Shown in pieces: positions 47,081 to 59,134 of a stretch of 64,000 nt of DNA. Origin of the DNA: Phocoena phocoena (Eukaryota > Chordata > Mammalia > Artiodactyla > Phocoenidae); NCBI RefSeq assembly GCF_963924675.1, contig NC_089227.1, forward strand, positions 49,470,080-49,534,079, given 5' to 3'. The position numbers were made by a program, and so were the translations under genes. The notes beneath the pieces are model-generated. The model was not told the origin of the DNA. It did no database searches and saw only the letters and a program-made list of their open reading frames with translations. Position 1 is the stretch's first letter, and the number at the start of each line of letters is the position of its first letter.

Positions 47081-49295
47081 TATCTTTTCTTATTTAACTT
47101 CTACATTTTTCATAATTTCTTGTTGTATTTGTGGATATTATCTCTTCATTTCTCTTTGATAATCCTAAACATGCTTATCAAAATTCTAATTATTTTTGTT
47201 TGGAATGTATGTATAGTTAATTTTGTTGTCCATCTCTTTGACATTAGCTGCTTTCTGTGTTTTGGAATCTTGGTTTGTGAATTCATTTTAAGTGAACTCG
47301 TTCCCTCTCTCTCTCTCTCTGTCTCCCTCTATCTCTTTCTTCTCCAGCTTATCATTACCACTTTGGCAAACTTGCAGTTGCTTCCACCTGGCATCCAGAA
47401 TCCCACTGTGGTGATAAAGTTGTCACTGATCGAGTCCTGGGCCAGTTGTGTTGGCTCAGTTCCTGGTTGGTTTCTGGTTATGAGGCGATATCTGTGTTCT
47501 CCCAGTTCCCTGAGTAGGCTCAGCTTCACAGAGAGTCTGATCCCATCCCTGCCTTATGTGCTGTGGCTGTGCAATTACCTTGTGGCCTTTTCTTTCTGTG
47601 TGGGTGATTCTCAGTGTTAGCTAGAGAGTGGCCCATGGGATTTCCTCATAGCTCCCTGGTGGGAGTGATCTTGAAGAGTGGGCAATATAAACTGATCCCC
47701 CAACATCACCTCTTATTTATCAAGTCACCTCTTGGTGCTGGCACAGTGGAACCCTTTGCCAGCTCACTTCACAACGCTTGAAATTACAATCCCTTGGGGG
47801 CCAGAGCCTATTCCTTCCTGGCTATCAGCCCTCATGCCCTGGGCTCTACTCCTACTATCCCAGGGAGTAGGAGGGAGCTTCTGCCTGCCCTTCACTCTCT
47901 CTCCTGAGATTGTCTCAGGAGATACTTTCCTCCAAACCCTTCTCTATCTTCTCCCATCCAACTCCTAGATATCCTTGATTCCAGAGAAGGGTAATTTTTA
48001 AAAAATGATTTGACCTGATGCCATCTAATTTTAAATTCTCAATAGTCTGCACTGTCCTTTGAAGCCTGACACAGGAAAATTGAACTTTTTTGAACATTGA
48101 AGCTAAAATGAGTAGTACCTTTTGGTTGCTGGGTTCTAATAGTCACCACCCTCAACATATGCTCCAGGGAAAATAGTGATAATGGATCCCCTTTCCTCCA
48201 AAAATCATGATTTGGCGGGGAAACATCCTTGGTAAGGAAGAAAAGTACAGTAGATCATTTTATTTTTCCAGTTATTTGTTTCTACATAGCTTAGCTTGCC
48301 ATTTAAATAAAACATGCACAGAAACTCACATGAAAAGTTTGATACATGCCATGTTTAAAACTGTCATGTTTTCTGAGAGGGTATTAATACATTTATTTAT
48401 TACATTTAAATCGTTGAGTCATCTGCAATTTAACTTAATGTAAGGAGATTTAAGTGATCTAATTTTATTTGGTCCTATATCAGGAAGCATGTTATGTAAT
48501 GGACACCATATGGAAGGAGTACTATTAGCATAATTCTCTTAATCAAGTTAAGCCCAGAAACATTAATTCCAAGAGAGACCATCCCCATCTACCCTGAGAT
48601 AGATTCCATAGTTATTGTATTTCAAGTATATATACATATTTTTTTTCAGAGTATTAGGTCACCTTTAAAGTGCCTTTTTTTTCACTTGACTCTTCATCAA
48701 CTGTTCTCATTCTCTTCGTAGACAAAGAGAGAAAAAGAGGTGAAACCTATAGATTATAATTACTGATCTGAACTGTGTGTGAAAAGATAGACTTAACAGA
48801 AGCTCTCTGTGTACCATACTTTCCAGTGTGTAATGCCTTCCATGGATCTTACCTATTACTTTCCTTTTTCGGCTTTCATTGCTAGAGATATTTCACTGCA
48901 GTAAAAATCTGATTTTTCTGCCATCTCTTTACTCTCTGGTTAGGGTAAGGATGAAGACATTGAGATGATAGGAAAGGGCTTTTTCTGCATCATTCCTCTT
49001 GGTTGCCTGCTGACCTATTTGGTTCTCCATAGGCTAATGAAATTTTCCAGATTTATTTTACTCATTCTTCCCTCATTTTGAATTTTAAAAGTAGATGCCA
49101 CATGTAAATTCTTTTATTATTGTCTCTTTCTCTTCATGATTAACACTTTAAGTTTATGGAATAAGCTTGTACCATTTCCTTTGTCTGTATGTGGTTAGAG
49201 ATTTTTCCTCTGATTTTTATTTTCTCTTACTCATTTTATTAAGCTTTGAAAAAGGAAAATTCTTTAATTTGGTTTAAAACTTCTATACACAAAAT
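47081..49295. other. Intergenic, mixed decayed sequence
   Basis: A CT run lies at 47307-47340. The frame 46868-47620 spans L1 5' UTR and low-complexity sequence and is not a gene. I cannot identify a family in the CT-rich text at 47340-47970. Near 47985-48080 there is weak L2-like text. Beyond that nothing is recognised. Confidence 0.5.
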
Positions 49296-50660
49296 TTTAA
49301 AAGTCCAAAATAGCCAAGACAATTAAAAAAACACACACAAGCTAACAGGACTTTCCTTACCTGCCATCAACACATAAAGTTGTCATAATAAAGTCAGTAT
49401 GATTTTCATGCAGGGGTAGTCAATATACAATTGAACAAACTATGAAGCCCGGAGATAGGCCTACAAATATTTTGATACTTGAAATATGGTATGATTTTGC
49501 AGGTCAGTAGGAAAGGGATGGATTTTTAAAGATACGGTGCTGGGAAATTTTGTTAGCCACGTGGAAGTGAACCCCTTACTTCATGCCCAGTAGAAGGCAA
49601 AACTAGAAAGCATTTACAAAATAACATGGGAAAATATTTTATGACCTCAAAGTAAGGAAGATGTTCTAAATAAGACACAAAAAGCATAAGCCACAGTAAA
49701 AGACTCATAAATTTAACCACATTGCAATTAAGAACTTCTGTTTATCATCACAAAGTAAGTGAAAAGAGAAACTAAAAGCTAGAATTAAAATTTCAACACA
49801 TATAGTGAATAAAGGATTAGGATTTAAAACATCTGAAAACAAAAAAAACAAAACAAAATATGACCAAACTGATTTTAAAATGTGCAAAGAACAGGAATTA
49901 AGAGGAAGCATAAATAGCCCCAAACATATGAAAAGATTTTCAGCCTATTAGTAATGAGGGAAATGGAAATTAAAATCACAGCAAAATGCAGTTTCACACC
50001 CACTTGAATGACAAAAGTTAGAAAGTCTCATAATACCAAGAATTATCAAGGACGTAGAGTAAGGAGAACTCTTAATCCACTACTAATAGGAATGTAAACT
50101 GGTACAACTTTGAGAAACACTTGAGTATTATTTAGGAATGTTGATCGCGTGCATCAACCAGGATTCCCCTCCAGGCAATATTTTCTAGAATAGCTCTTGT
50201 TCATGTTTATCAGAAGACATGCACAAGAATGTTCAAAACTACATTATTCTACCTTAATATTCATCAACAGAAGCATGGATATGACAAAGTCAAACAATAG
50301 AATATTAAATAGCAATGAAAAAAATTAACTACAGTTACATCAATGTGGATGAATCTCAGAAGAAATGCTGAGTGCATGAATACATACAATCCAGTTCCAG
50401 TAGACGAAACTAAGCAGTATATTGTATGTGGATATTTTTATGGGTGGTAAAATCTCCAAAGAAAATCCAGGAATTCTAAACCTCAACCTATTTGCATACT
50501 GATGCGAAAGATGCCATTTAAAGTGAGAAATTTTAATTTGGAGTTAAGTCCCTGAGAGTGAAGGAGAGAATGAACTTCAGTTTACTTCTTTCTTTCATTG
50601 GGGATTATGAGTGTTATTATACAGGTGATAATTGCATGATTTCTTTTTTATTTTTAATAA
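49296..50660 (+). mobile_element. Old L1 3' part (ORF2 end and 3' UTR)
   Basis: Conserved phrases appear in L1 order: 'gtgctgggaaattttgttag', 'aataacatgggaaaatattt', 'aaatggaaattaaaatcaca', 'ggaatgtaaactggtacaac' and 'tggatgaatctcagaag'. Divergence is high and no open ORF2 frame remains. Confidence 0.75.
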
Positions 50661-50918
50661 TCACCAACTTGTAACCCACCAATCAAAAACTGATAGATTG
50701 ATAGGAAATGCAAGGACAACACTTTAATGAACAGTTGGGTAAGATATTGAATCACCCTCCAGTATTTCAGTGTGTATTTCAACAAACAAGGAAATTCTAG
50801 CCACAGTATAAGGAAAGCTAATCACAACACAACCATCCAAATCAAGATGGTTAACTTAAGATGGACACTTTTATTTTTTTTGGTTTGGTTATATTTTATT
50901 TCTTAAAAGAAAAATCTG

Positions 50919-51136
50919 GGGCTTCCCTGGTGGCGCAGTGGTTGAGAGTCCGCCTGCCGATGCAGGGGACACGGGTTCGTGCCCCGGTCCGGGAGGATCC
51001 CACATGCCGCGGGGCGGCTGGGCCCGTGAGCCATGGCCGCTGAGCCTGCGCGTCCGGAGCCTGTGCTCCGCAACGGGAGAGGCCACAACATTGAGAGGCC
51101 CGCGTAACGCAAAAAAAAAAAAAAAAAAAAAAAAAA
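50919..51136 (+). mobile_element. CHR-type SINE, short form, 14-bp TSD
   Basis: It opens 'gggcttccctggtggcgcag' and ends in an A tail of about 25. The target duplication aaaagaaaaatctg is exact at 50905-50918 and 51133-51146. CpG-rich and near consensus, so likely young. Confidence 0.96.
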
Positions 51137-51249
51137 GAAAAATCTGAAGCAAATAATGCAAAATGTGCAGATTTAACAAAGCTGGATTGTATTCGCTGTT
51201 GGTTATATAATTTCTGAACACTTGACACATTTATTTTCTTTTGAATGCA

Positions 51250-51868
51250 TTCCTTTTATTTTTTTTCATTTTATTTTATTTTATTTATTTATTTTTATAC
51301 AGCAGGTTCTTTTTTTTTTTTTTTTTTTGCGGTACGCAGACCTCTCACCGCTGTGGCCTCTCCTGTTGCGGAGCACAGGCTCCGGACGCGCAGGCCCAGC
51401 GGCCATGGCCCGCAGGCCCAGCCACTCCGCGGCATGTGGGATCCTCCCAGACCGGGGCACGAACCCATGCCCCCTGCATCAGCAGGTGGACTCTCAACCA
51501 CTGCGCCACCAGGGAAGCCCAATACAGCAGGTTCTTATTAGTCATCCATTTTATACACATCAGTGTATACATGTCAATCCCAATCTCCCAATTCATCCCA
51601 CCACCACCACCACTGCCGCCCTCCCCACTTTCCCACCTTGGTGTCCATATGTTTGTCCTCTACATCTGTGTCTCTATTTCTGCCTTGCAAACTGGTTCAT
51701 CTGTACCATTTTTCTAGATTCCACATATATGCGTTAATACATGATATTTTTTTTTCTCTTTCTGACTTACTTCACTCTGTATGACAGTCTCTGGATCGAT
51801 CCACGACTCTACAAATGACCCAATTTTGTTCCTTTTTAGTGGCTGAGTAATATTCCATTGTATAATAA
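51250..51868 (-). mobile_element. L1 3' UTR, reverse strand, split by a SINE
   Basis: The T-rich 3' tail at 51260-51300 is followed, after the SINE, by the complement of the L1 3' UTR ('ccattttatacacatcagtg' to 'gctgagtaatattccattgt'). Confidence 0.88.
51310..51520 (-). mobile_element. CHR-type SINE, short form, nested in L1
   Basis: The T tract is followed by 'gcggtacgcagacctctcac' and the end is 'ccaccagggaagccc'. The target duplication atacagcaggttctt flanks it (51297 and 51522). The pair 50919/51310 is an inverted SINE pair about 170 bases apart. Confidence 0.95.
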
Positions 51869-52919
51869 CTTAGATATTAATGTTGCTTGCGTTCATCTAA
51901 TCCTCACACTTCATTCAGGTTTCACCAATTGTCTCAACAATGTCTTTTATAACAAAAAGACCCAGTTTGGAAGCACATGTTGCACTTAATCTCCTCCAGT
52001 CTGGAACATTTCCTTAACCTTTCCATGATATTTATGACCTTGACACTTTTTAAGATGACACGCCAGTTATTTTGCAGAATATCCCTCAATTTAGGTTTGT
52101 ATGATGTTCCAAGATTCTTAGATTTAAGCTATGCATCTTGGCAGGAATATCACAGGAGTGATGCTATGTACTCATTCCATCCCATTAGGTGGTACATTAT
52201 TCTCATTTGTCCCATATTGATGTTGTTCACCTCAGTGACTTGAAAATACCACTGAAAAAAGAGCATACAGGCCAGACTTCTCCACTGTAAAGTTGTCTTT
52301 CCCCATTTGTCATTGGTGGAGAGGTAATTTGAAACTTTGTAAATACACTATTTCTTACCAATTTTCCATCTATTCATTTACTTATCTGTATGGACTCGTG
52401 GTTTTCCATTTCATTCAGTGAATTATCTGATTATTCAGTGGATAATCTGTTACTACACTATTTATTTTGATGCTCCAATTGTCCTAGATTTGACTAGTAG
52501 GAGCTTATACAAGTTGACTAGACCTTTTAATGTTGTCCATATCTTTCTTTGACTTCTTCCTTGCTTTCTGAACAAAAGATGTTCCAAGCTTATCTAATAC
52601 TTTCTCTGTCCCATCTCTGGAATCAGCTGTCTTTCCAAGGGGCCCTGGTTCTTCAAAGAGAAAAATGGCATTTAGAAGACACCATCTGAATTCTAGTTTT
52701 GTTCATTGCTATTGTGGTGTCTCTACTCCCTCTCAATCAGCAAGCCTAGACAATATATTCACAGCTATATTTATTTCTGTACCTAAATATATTAAAAAAC
52801 CATGAGTTCACACATGTAACCATGAGTTACTCTCTTCTCATATTTGTAAGCCACTTCTCCAACAGTGAGAAATATGGCTTTCATTTCCTTATATATTTCC
52901 TTATTTGAGCAGTCCCTCT
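51869..52919. other. Intergenic, nothing recognised
   Basis: No gene or repeat that I can name. Confidence 0.55.
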
Positions 52920-53163
52920 GTGTAATCTTCTATCTCAATGCCCAGCAGTCCCCTGCCCATCACAGGTGTGTTCCTCTCTTAACTCAGATCTGACTCTTGA
53001 CCAAAGTGGCCTTTAACGATCCCCTAAGCTTTACTAAACTTTGGACAGGCATCTTCTAGATTATAGGTCCCTGACTAAAGGCCTCCCTTTCCTTAGAGCA
53101 TTTACTTTAGAAAATTTGTAATTACAAATTTTTTCTCTGTCCCTTTAAAATGTACGTAAATCT

Positions 53164-53352
53164 CGGGACTTCCCTTGTGGTCCAGTGGCTAAGACTCCAC
53201 ACTCCCAATGCAGAGGGCCCAATTCGATCCCTGGTCAGTGAACCAGATCCTACATGCCACAACTAAAGATCCCACATGCTGCAACTAAAGAATATCCCGT
53301 GTGCCACAACTAAAACCCGGTGCAGCTAAATAAATATAATTTTTTTTAATGT
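53164..53352 (+). mobile_element. tRNA-derived SINE, diverged CHR relative
   Basis: It has the head 'gggacttcccttgtggtcca', the B-box-like 'aattcgatccctgg' and 'ccacaactaaa' units. The flank aaaatgtacgtaaatct is repeated as aaaatgtatgtaaatct after 53352. Its divergence suggests an older insertion than the short CHR copies. Confidence 0.85.
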
Positions 53353-53659
53353 TAAAATGTATGTAAATCTTCTCCCACCCTGTTGCCAGTTTTATAACCC
53401 AGGATTGTCTTTCTCAAGCACCAGGGAACCGGGTATTTGAAATGTAAACACCAAAGAAGATAGCACCCCTGTCTCCCAGTATCAGTAGGAGGGTGGAAAC
53501 CTGACTTGGATGCACATCAACTAGCAAACCCAGGTGGCCTAATCACAGAGAAAAACGTTTGCAAACTGAGGAGCAATCCATGCGCTTGACACACCCCACT
53601 GACCTGATAGTACTCCAGTTCTTTTCCACTAGTTCATTCCAGGGCTTAAAAACCTTCCC

Positions 53660-53870
53660 GGGCTTTCCTGGTGGTGCAGTAGTTGAGAGTCCGCCTGCCG
53701 ATGCAGGGGACACGGGTTCATGCCCCGGTCTGGGAAGATCCCATACGCCGCGGAGCAGCTGGGCCCGTGAGCCATGGCCGCTGAGCCTGCGCGTCCGGAG
53801 CCTGTGCTCCGCAACGGGAGAGGTCACAACAGTGAGAGGCCCGCGTACCCAAAAAAAAAAACAAACAAAC
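53660..53870 (+). mobile_element. CHR-type SINE, short form
   Basis: It begins 'gggctttcctggtggtgcag', continues through the CpG-rich short body and ends in an A tail followed by 'acaaacaaacattccc'. The likely target duplication is 'aaccttccc'/'aacattccc'. Confidence 0.92.
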
Positions 53871-54397
53871 ATTCCCATGTTTTACTTCAGCTGAGTTGAG
53901 TTCAGTCTATCTCCCCTCTATTACCATAGTCTTGAATAAAGTTTTCCTTGCCTGTTTAACTTTGCTCAGTGCAATTTTTGACGTTCTTCATTTTAGGATC
54001 TTCTCCCAGAAGAACATTGTCTTTTCTGCTTGACCTCTGATATCCCACACCAGGCCAACTCTCCATTTAGACACTTTGCTCCCTGTGCTTGGGCTCTGAC
54101 ACCCACATCAGGCTGCCCCTGTACACCCTCCACGCCTCCTTCAGGCTCTTATTCCCAGCACTGGCTCACTCTTGCAGATGGATACTCCCTTCACACTGTC
54201 CAGGTTCTGACTCCTCACCCCAGGTCACCTCTCTGAAGGGCCACCTTCCTGGGCCCTGACTTCCCCACTCTCCCACCACAGACACCTACCTTTCTCTGCA
54301 TATGTAATGATTTTAGGACGTAATTGTTTGAAAATGGAAGAGAAATAAAAAGGTAAGGGGAAGAGGAAGAGTTCATTTTATTCCAGACATTCTTGCC

Positions 54398-54800
54398 CTG
54401 TCTACATATTAGAACTGCTTAGGAAGCTTTTAAAAATTTATTGATATTTGGCCCTATCCCTAGAGATATATGATTGCCCAATAGCAGTCCTGGGCATCAT
54501 CTGCCTTTTTATTTAAGTGTTTCTTTTTTTTTTTTTTTTTTTTTTTGGTTGCGCCAGGTCTTAATTGCAGCTGGCGGGCTCCTTAGTTGCGGCAGGAAGG
54601 CTCCTTAGTTATGGCATGTGAACTCTTAGTTTCGGCATGCATGTGGGATTTAGTTCCCTGACCGGGGATGGAACCCAGGCCCCCTGCATTGGGAGCGCAG
54701 AGTCTTAACCACTGTGCCACCAGGGAAGTCCCATCATCTGCTTTTTCTGAAAACTCCCCAGATGGTGTTATTGTGGAGTCTGAGTTGAGAACTGCTCTAT
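54398..54800. mobile_element. MER5-like hAT remnant split by a SINE
   Basis: The left part 'ctgcttaggaagcttttaaa' and the right part 'aaaactccccagatggtgtt' followed by 'gagttgagaactgctctat' are the two ends of a MER5-type element. The SINE 54512-54731 lies between them. Confidence 0.6.
54512..54731 (-). mobile_element. tRNA-derived SINE, reverse strand
   Basis: The T tract is followed by 'ggttgcgccaggtcttaatt', repeated 'ctccttagttgcggca' units and the terminal 'ccaccagggaagtccc'. The flank 'catcatctgc' is duplicated at 54495 and 54732. Confidence 0.9.
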
Positions 54801-56022
54801 TAGGTACAGAGAGGAGAGGAATGTAGGGGTGCACGTGGGTTTAGGGATCCGGAAAATGGAGCATGTGAGAAAGCCCACCTGATACCTTCAATTTTGTTCA
54901 TTATGTAGGAAGAGTTGTCATCAGGTGAGAGTGATGGAGGTCAAAATTTTCGGGGGGTGGGAAGTGGAGAATCTAGGAAACTGCTTATTGAGAGAGGGAG
55001 ACAAACTGAAATAAGAACGAAAGACTCTGAAAATGATGAATTTGACAAAAACTGTAGCAAGAGTCTTACTGGCGTGAATTGTTCATCTTTAGAATGTTGT
55101 AGTACACAGCAGCATGCACATTCTGAAGACCCACGCCTCACTTGGCTTTTAGAACAGCCAGCCAGTTTGGTAAAACAACTGGGAGTATCAGTAGACATTA
55201 CAGCACCTCTAACAGCTATAAAAATTATCTTCATTTAATAATGAAAAAATGTTCAAAACATTCTTAGAGAATTTTGTTTCTTAACGAGCTAACCAAGATT
55301 GTGTGTGTGTGTGTGAGTCAGATTTTATTGCTTATTAATTATATCATTCCATACAATTTTAAGTAAACAGACTGAGAAAATAAACTGGGAGTATTAAACA
55401 GCTGATGGCAATATTGATGAGAATGTTCAAGTGTTTTACATAAGGTAGTAGGAGGCACCACTGTCACTATCACTCCCCCAAAATTTGTGCATTTCATATA
55501 AATGAGTAAAAATAATTCTTTGGCATTTAACTAGCATTATTCTTTGTAATCTATGCACCACGATACACCTGAACAATTTCAGAACTTCAAAGCAGAACAA
55601 AGCATTTTCTTCCACTAGCAGATTCTTTAAAAAAAAAAATTAACAAAAACTGTACACACAACCCCAAAACAAAAGTTGGCATATTCCAGTGGTCCTGAAT
55701 TTTGATGTTCATATCATATTAATTCAAGAAATAAAACGTAATTCAGCTTTTACCAGGCACTGTTCACTACCTATTTGAAGTTATGTGTTTCAAGGTTTGG
55801 TAAAATTTCCCAAATATTAAATTTATATATTTTTTAATGTATGAATAGAAGAAACTACAGTGGAAGATAGAGATTGCATTTGGATAATATAGTTCTCCCC
55901 GCTTCTTTCCATATTCTGTATTTCTTAAGTTTGAAAATGAATTTTAGTCATGTTCATAATGAAAAAACTAATGTTTTAATTTTCAAAAAATAATGAAATT
56001 AATGACGACCCAGCACACAGAA
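54801..56022. other. Intergenic, one unexplained open frame
   Basis: An open frame of 107 codons at 54915-55238 has balanced composition but no recognised domain (see findings). Nothing else is seen. Confidence 0.5.
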
Positions 56023-56202
56023 GTATTAGTTTGCTGGAGCTGCCATAATAAAGTACCACAGACTAGGTGGCTGAAAAATCAGAAATTTATTTGCTTACAG
56101 AGGCTAGAAGTCCAAGATCAAGGATTTGGCAGAGTTGGTTTCTTTTGAGGCCTTCTTCTTGATTTATAGATGGCTGTCTTCTCCCTGTGTCTTCACCCAG
56201 TC

Positions 56203-56254
<52 letters not shown>

Positions 56255-56460
56255 GAGAGAGAGAGAGAGCATGCAAGCACCAATCTCTTCTTACAAGGAA
56301 ACTAGTCATATCTGGATTAGGGTCCACCCTAGTGACCTCATTTTAACTTAATTAACTCTTTAAAGACATTATCTCCAAATACAGCCACATTCTGAGATAC
56401 CAAGGGTTAGGGCTTCAACATGTGAATTTGGGGGCGGGGTGCAATTCAGTCCATAACAGG
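56023..56460 (-). mobile_element. Old interspersed repeat, same family as 30.9 kb
   Basis: It reads 'tattagtttgctggagctgc', 'taaagtaccacagactaggt' and ends 'gtgcaattcagtccataaca'. Taken in reverse it parallels the element at 30890-31560. A GT/GA microsatellite has expanded inside it. Confidence 0.65.
56204..56269 (+). repeat. Compound (GT)n(GA)n microsatellite
   Basis: About 23 GT units are followed by about 10 GA units. Confidence 0.95.
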
Positions 56461-56703
56461 CACTTGGATCACACTGAGTTTTTAATATTTTCCCAGTGTT
56501 TTTTTCTATAGGTGTTTTTTCACCTTGATTTCTTAACTCTTATAACTTGAAACTCTGGTGAATAGTTTCTCAGCAATGGTTCAACTTTATTGGTAATTTT
56601 TTGTGATGTTAATCTGTTAATATTTTATAACCATTAAAATATATTTACATATATTATAAATATATTTAATATTTTATAAACCTAGATAAATACATTCTGA
56701 AGC

Positions 56704-56715
56704 AAAACTGAAACT
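56704..56715 (+). promoter_or_regulatory. ISRE/IRF-like motif
   Basis: AAAACTGAAACT matches the interferon-stimulated response element core GAAANNGAAACT with one mismatch. It lies about 210 bases upstream of the splice donor of candidate exon A. Function is inferred from motif and from the known interferon response of SAMD9-family genes. Confidence 0.4.
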
Positions 56716-56739
56716 GTTCGCATTTCTACTTCCTCATTC

Positions 56740-56925
56740 TGCATCAGTACAGGGGCAGGGCATCAGGAGACCAGAAAACTTCACAACTTAAAGGCTTATT
56801 TTTTAAAAAGGATCCTTACAATCTTACATCTCCTACCCATTAGAAGAGGAATAAGAAAGCAAAGATTAAAAACCAACTATTTCAAGTTTCCGACATAAGA
56901 AGAGGAAGTTTTCAGAAAAATCCGG
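56740..56925 (+). other. Candidate 5' noncoding exon A of SAMD9L
   Basis: The sequence upstream of donor CCGG/gtaagt at 56926 is conserved with exon B, including the exon end ('gaagttttcagaaaaatcc'). No long frame is present, as expected for a 5' UTR exon. In human, SAMD9L begins about 40 kb downstream of HEPACAM2 in the same direction; here the distance from the HEPACAM2 poly(A) signals is about 42 kb. The start is not visible and the gene assignment is from synteny only. It could instead be an internal 5' UTR exon. Confidence 0.4.
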
Positions 56926-57977
56926 GTAAGTTTCTGAATCATTACGCTTTTATTTTTTATGCTTATGAGGAGACAGCTATTTTCATAAACTCCAGCTGTA
57001 CTTCTTTTTATAATAAAACATGTGTTTGTGCATAAGCCAATTACTTGTAAAACTAATGAAAGTAATTAGAAATTTCAATGGGTTAAATACACATCAGTAT
57101 ATCTAACTGAAGCTAACTTTGTAAATGCTCTTCTGCAAAGAAATGGATCATTAAGTATATACATAAGGTGGCGAGAGTGTTTCTGGTCATGTAGGGCAGT
57201 GGGAAAAATGATACAGAAACAATGCAAAGAAGTTCAGGAAGTTAAGCATAAAAGATTGTAAAGGAACCTGTGGTTGTGTGCAATTATGCAAAATTCTGTC
57301 TTCCAGAACTTGAGATGTTACTAGAAGTTTTACATGTAATCAAAGATAACGTCCTCCAGAGGCTATTTTTCAATGTAAGTGCTTCCTTAACATCCATGTC
57401 ATACAGCAATCTGGTTTAAAAATTAAAATAAAAACTTATCCTCAGGAAAATAAAACCTAACTTGGCTTATGTGTGGTTTCAGTTCATCAGACCATCAGAG
57501 GAGTGTGTGTGTAGCCTTCCTGGGCAAGAGCCAGGATTCTGAATTGTCTCTCCCCACTATCAGCTCTAAGTCCTGTGGAGCAGAACAACTCCTCAGGGCA
57601 AGGATATCTGGGGTGCTACTGAGGACGCCCCTGAGATGAGGGTGGGTGGACTTACCCCTAAGAGTACTTGTCCCTAAGAGCTCTGCTGATTTGTTACTTC
57701 TTGTTTAATACCTCAAGAGAGAAAACTGGAGGAGTCACTTGAGAATGGCATCCTATAGCTCCTTTGCCAATAATTAGTTACTACTAATAAGAAGATTTGT
57801 GTTCGTGATTATTTCAAAACAGGAAGATGAGGGCCCTTAGGAAGCCAAGAGTTATATCAAGGCATTCTCAAAATTTGTCCAACCCAGTCATTTTAATCTT
57901 TATTTATCTCCAATAATATATATACATATGCTCTTAAAATTAATAAAGTATAAACTAGTTTAAAAGCATTCCTGATA

Positions 57978-58281
57978 GGACTTCCCTGGCAGTGCAGTGG
58001 TTAAGAATCTCCTGCCAATTCAAGGGACATGAGTTCGATTCCTGGTCCGGGAAGATCCCACATGCCGTGGAGCAACTAAACCCATGCGCCACAACTACTG
58101 AGCCTGTGCTCTAGAGCCTGCGAGCCACAACTACTGAGCCCACGTGCCACACCTACTGAAGCCCGTGCACCAAGAGCCCGTGCTCCACAACAAGAGAAGC
58201 CACTGCAATGAGAAGCCCACGCACAGCAGCAAAGACCCAACACAGTCCAAAATAAATAAATAGATAAATAAATATATTTTA
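57978..58281 (+). mobile_element. CHR-type SINE, long form
   Basis: It opens 'ggacttccctggcagtgcag', has 'gagttcgattcctgg' and several 'cacaactactgagcc' units and an A-rich tail. The flank aaaagcattcctgatag (57962) recurs as aaaagcattactgatag (58282). Confidence 0.93.
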
Positions 58282-58560
58282 AAAAGCATTACTGATAGAA
58301 TATGTTCAAATCTTTATATGTTCACAACAGCTGTCATGTGGGGAGAGGGGAGTTGAGCAACTCTTGACATTATAATCAGTCCAAGGATATTATTGAAGTT
58401 TAGTATATAATATTGAGACCAGGTATTCCTGATGTTTCCATTTAACAGAAGAAAAGACTCCATACTTGAGGAATAAATGTCAGTGACCTTATTTGAGAAG
58501 AATATTTCTATTTCCCTGGTATCTATTGGCAGAATCAGAACAAAACGAAGTAACAGAAAA

Positions 58561-59134
58561 CTGTCACCTGTCAGATGGCACAAAGTTCCCTTTGCAACAT
58601 CCCCTACGTTAGACACAGCACACAGTCACTGGTGGTATGAGGCCAAAGAGCTGTAAGAATAAGGGGCAGACTGCAGAGGGAAATTCTTGATGCGCTGCTT
58701 CATTTCCAGAAGGTTGGGCCCTATTGGAATTTTGTAGTCACTGGTTAAACCAAAAGAGAATATCTGGAGTCTGTCCTCTCAGTCTTTAGGATATGCAGAG
58801 AGAGGGGGATGGTTAAATTACTGAAAGAAGACTCTGGCTAAGAGAAGGTATTGCATCAGACCTAAACAGAGTGTGTCAGTGGAAAGGGGCAGGCCCCTCA
58901 CCTGGAGATCAGCTTCCCAGAGCAGAGGCAGGAGATTAAAAGAGCAGAGGTGCTGAGGACCTAGAGGAAAAAGGAACCCATGCCGGGGAAAACCTGGTAT
59001 GACAAATGGCTTCATTTGGGGACTGAGAATGACAGAGCAGAAAACTGATATGGGCTATTATGGAACTGGGGTACCTAGAAGGACTGGGGGAGGAAATGTA
59101 TTCATTTTCTTTTCCTTTTGATAAAAACTTATTT
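58561..59134. other. Spacer, nothing recognised
   Basis: Between the duplicated block and the L1 no gene or repeat family is identified. Confidence 0.5.

Larger units (their letters stand above)
52920..53995 (+). mobile_element. Possible old retroviral-type LTR, split by two SINEs
   Basis: Outside the two SINEs the sequence is continuous and ends with 'gtcttgaataaagttttcct' followed by 'tgcctgtttaacttt', the AATAAA plus T-rich arrangement at the R/U5 border of many endogenous-retrovirus LTRs. No viral coding sequence is seen next to it. The left boundary is uncertain and the family is not identified. Confidence 0.45.
56700..58560 (+). repeat. Tandem segmental duplication, copy A
   Basis: This block aligns by eye with 61955-64000. 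Shared stretches in order: 'ctacttcctcat'; 'aactatttcaagttt' and 'gaagttttcagaaaa'; donor 'gtaagtttct'; 'aaattctgtc'; 'atcaaagataacgtcctcca' against 'gttaaagatgaaaccctcca'; the 57835-57905 run; 'cagctgtcatgtggggag'; and 'gtcagtgaccttattt'. The SINE at 57978 is absent from copy B. Confidence 0.75.

Noticed and set aside
37000..47100. Novel gene cluster
   Set aside because: All long frames in this interval are pieces of L1 ORF1/ORF2 or SINE antisense.
46868..47620. 250-codon frame, the longest in the window
   Set aside because: It spans antisense L1 5' UTR and a T/C-rich region with hydrophobic low-complexity translation; no domain and no splice or start support.
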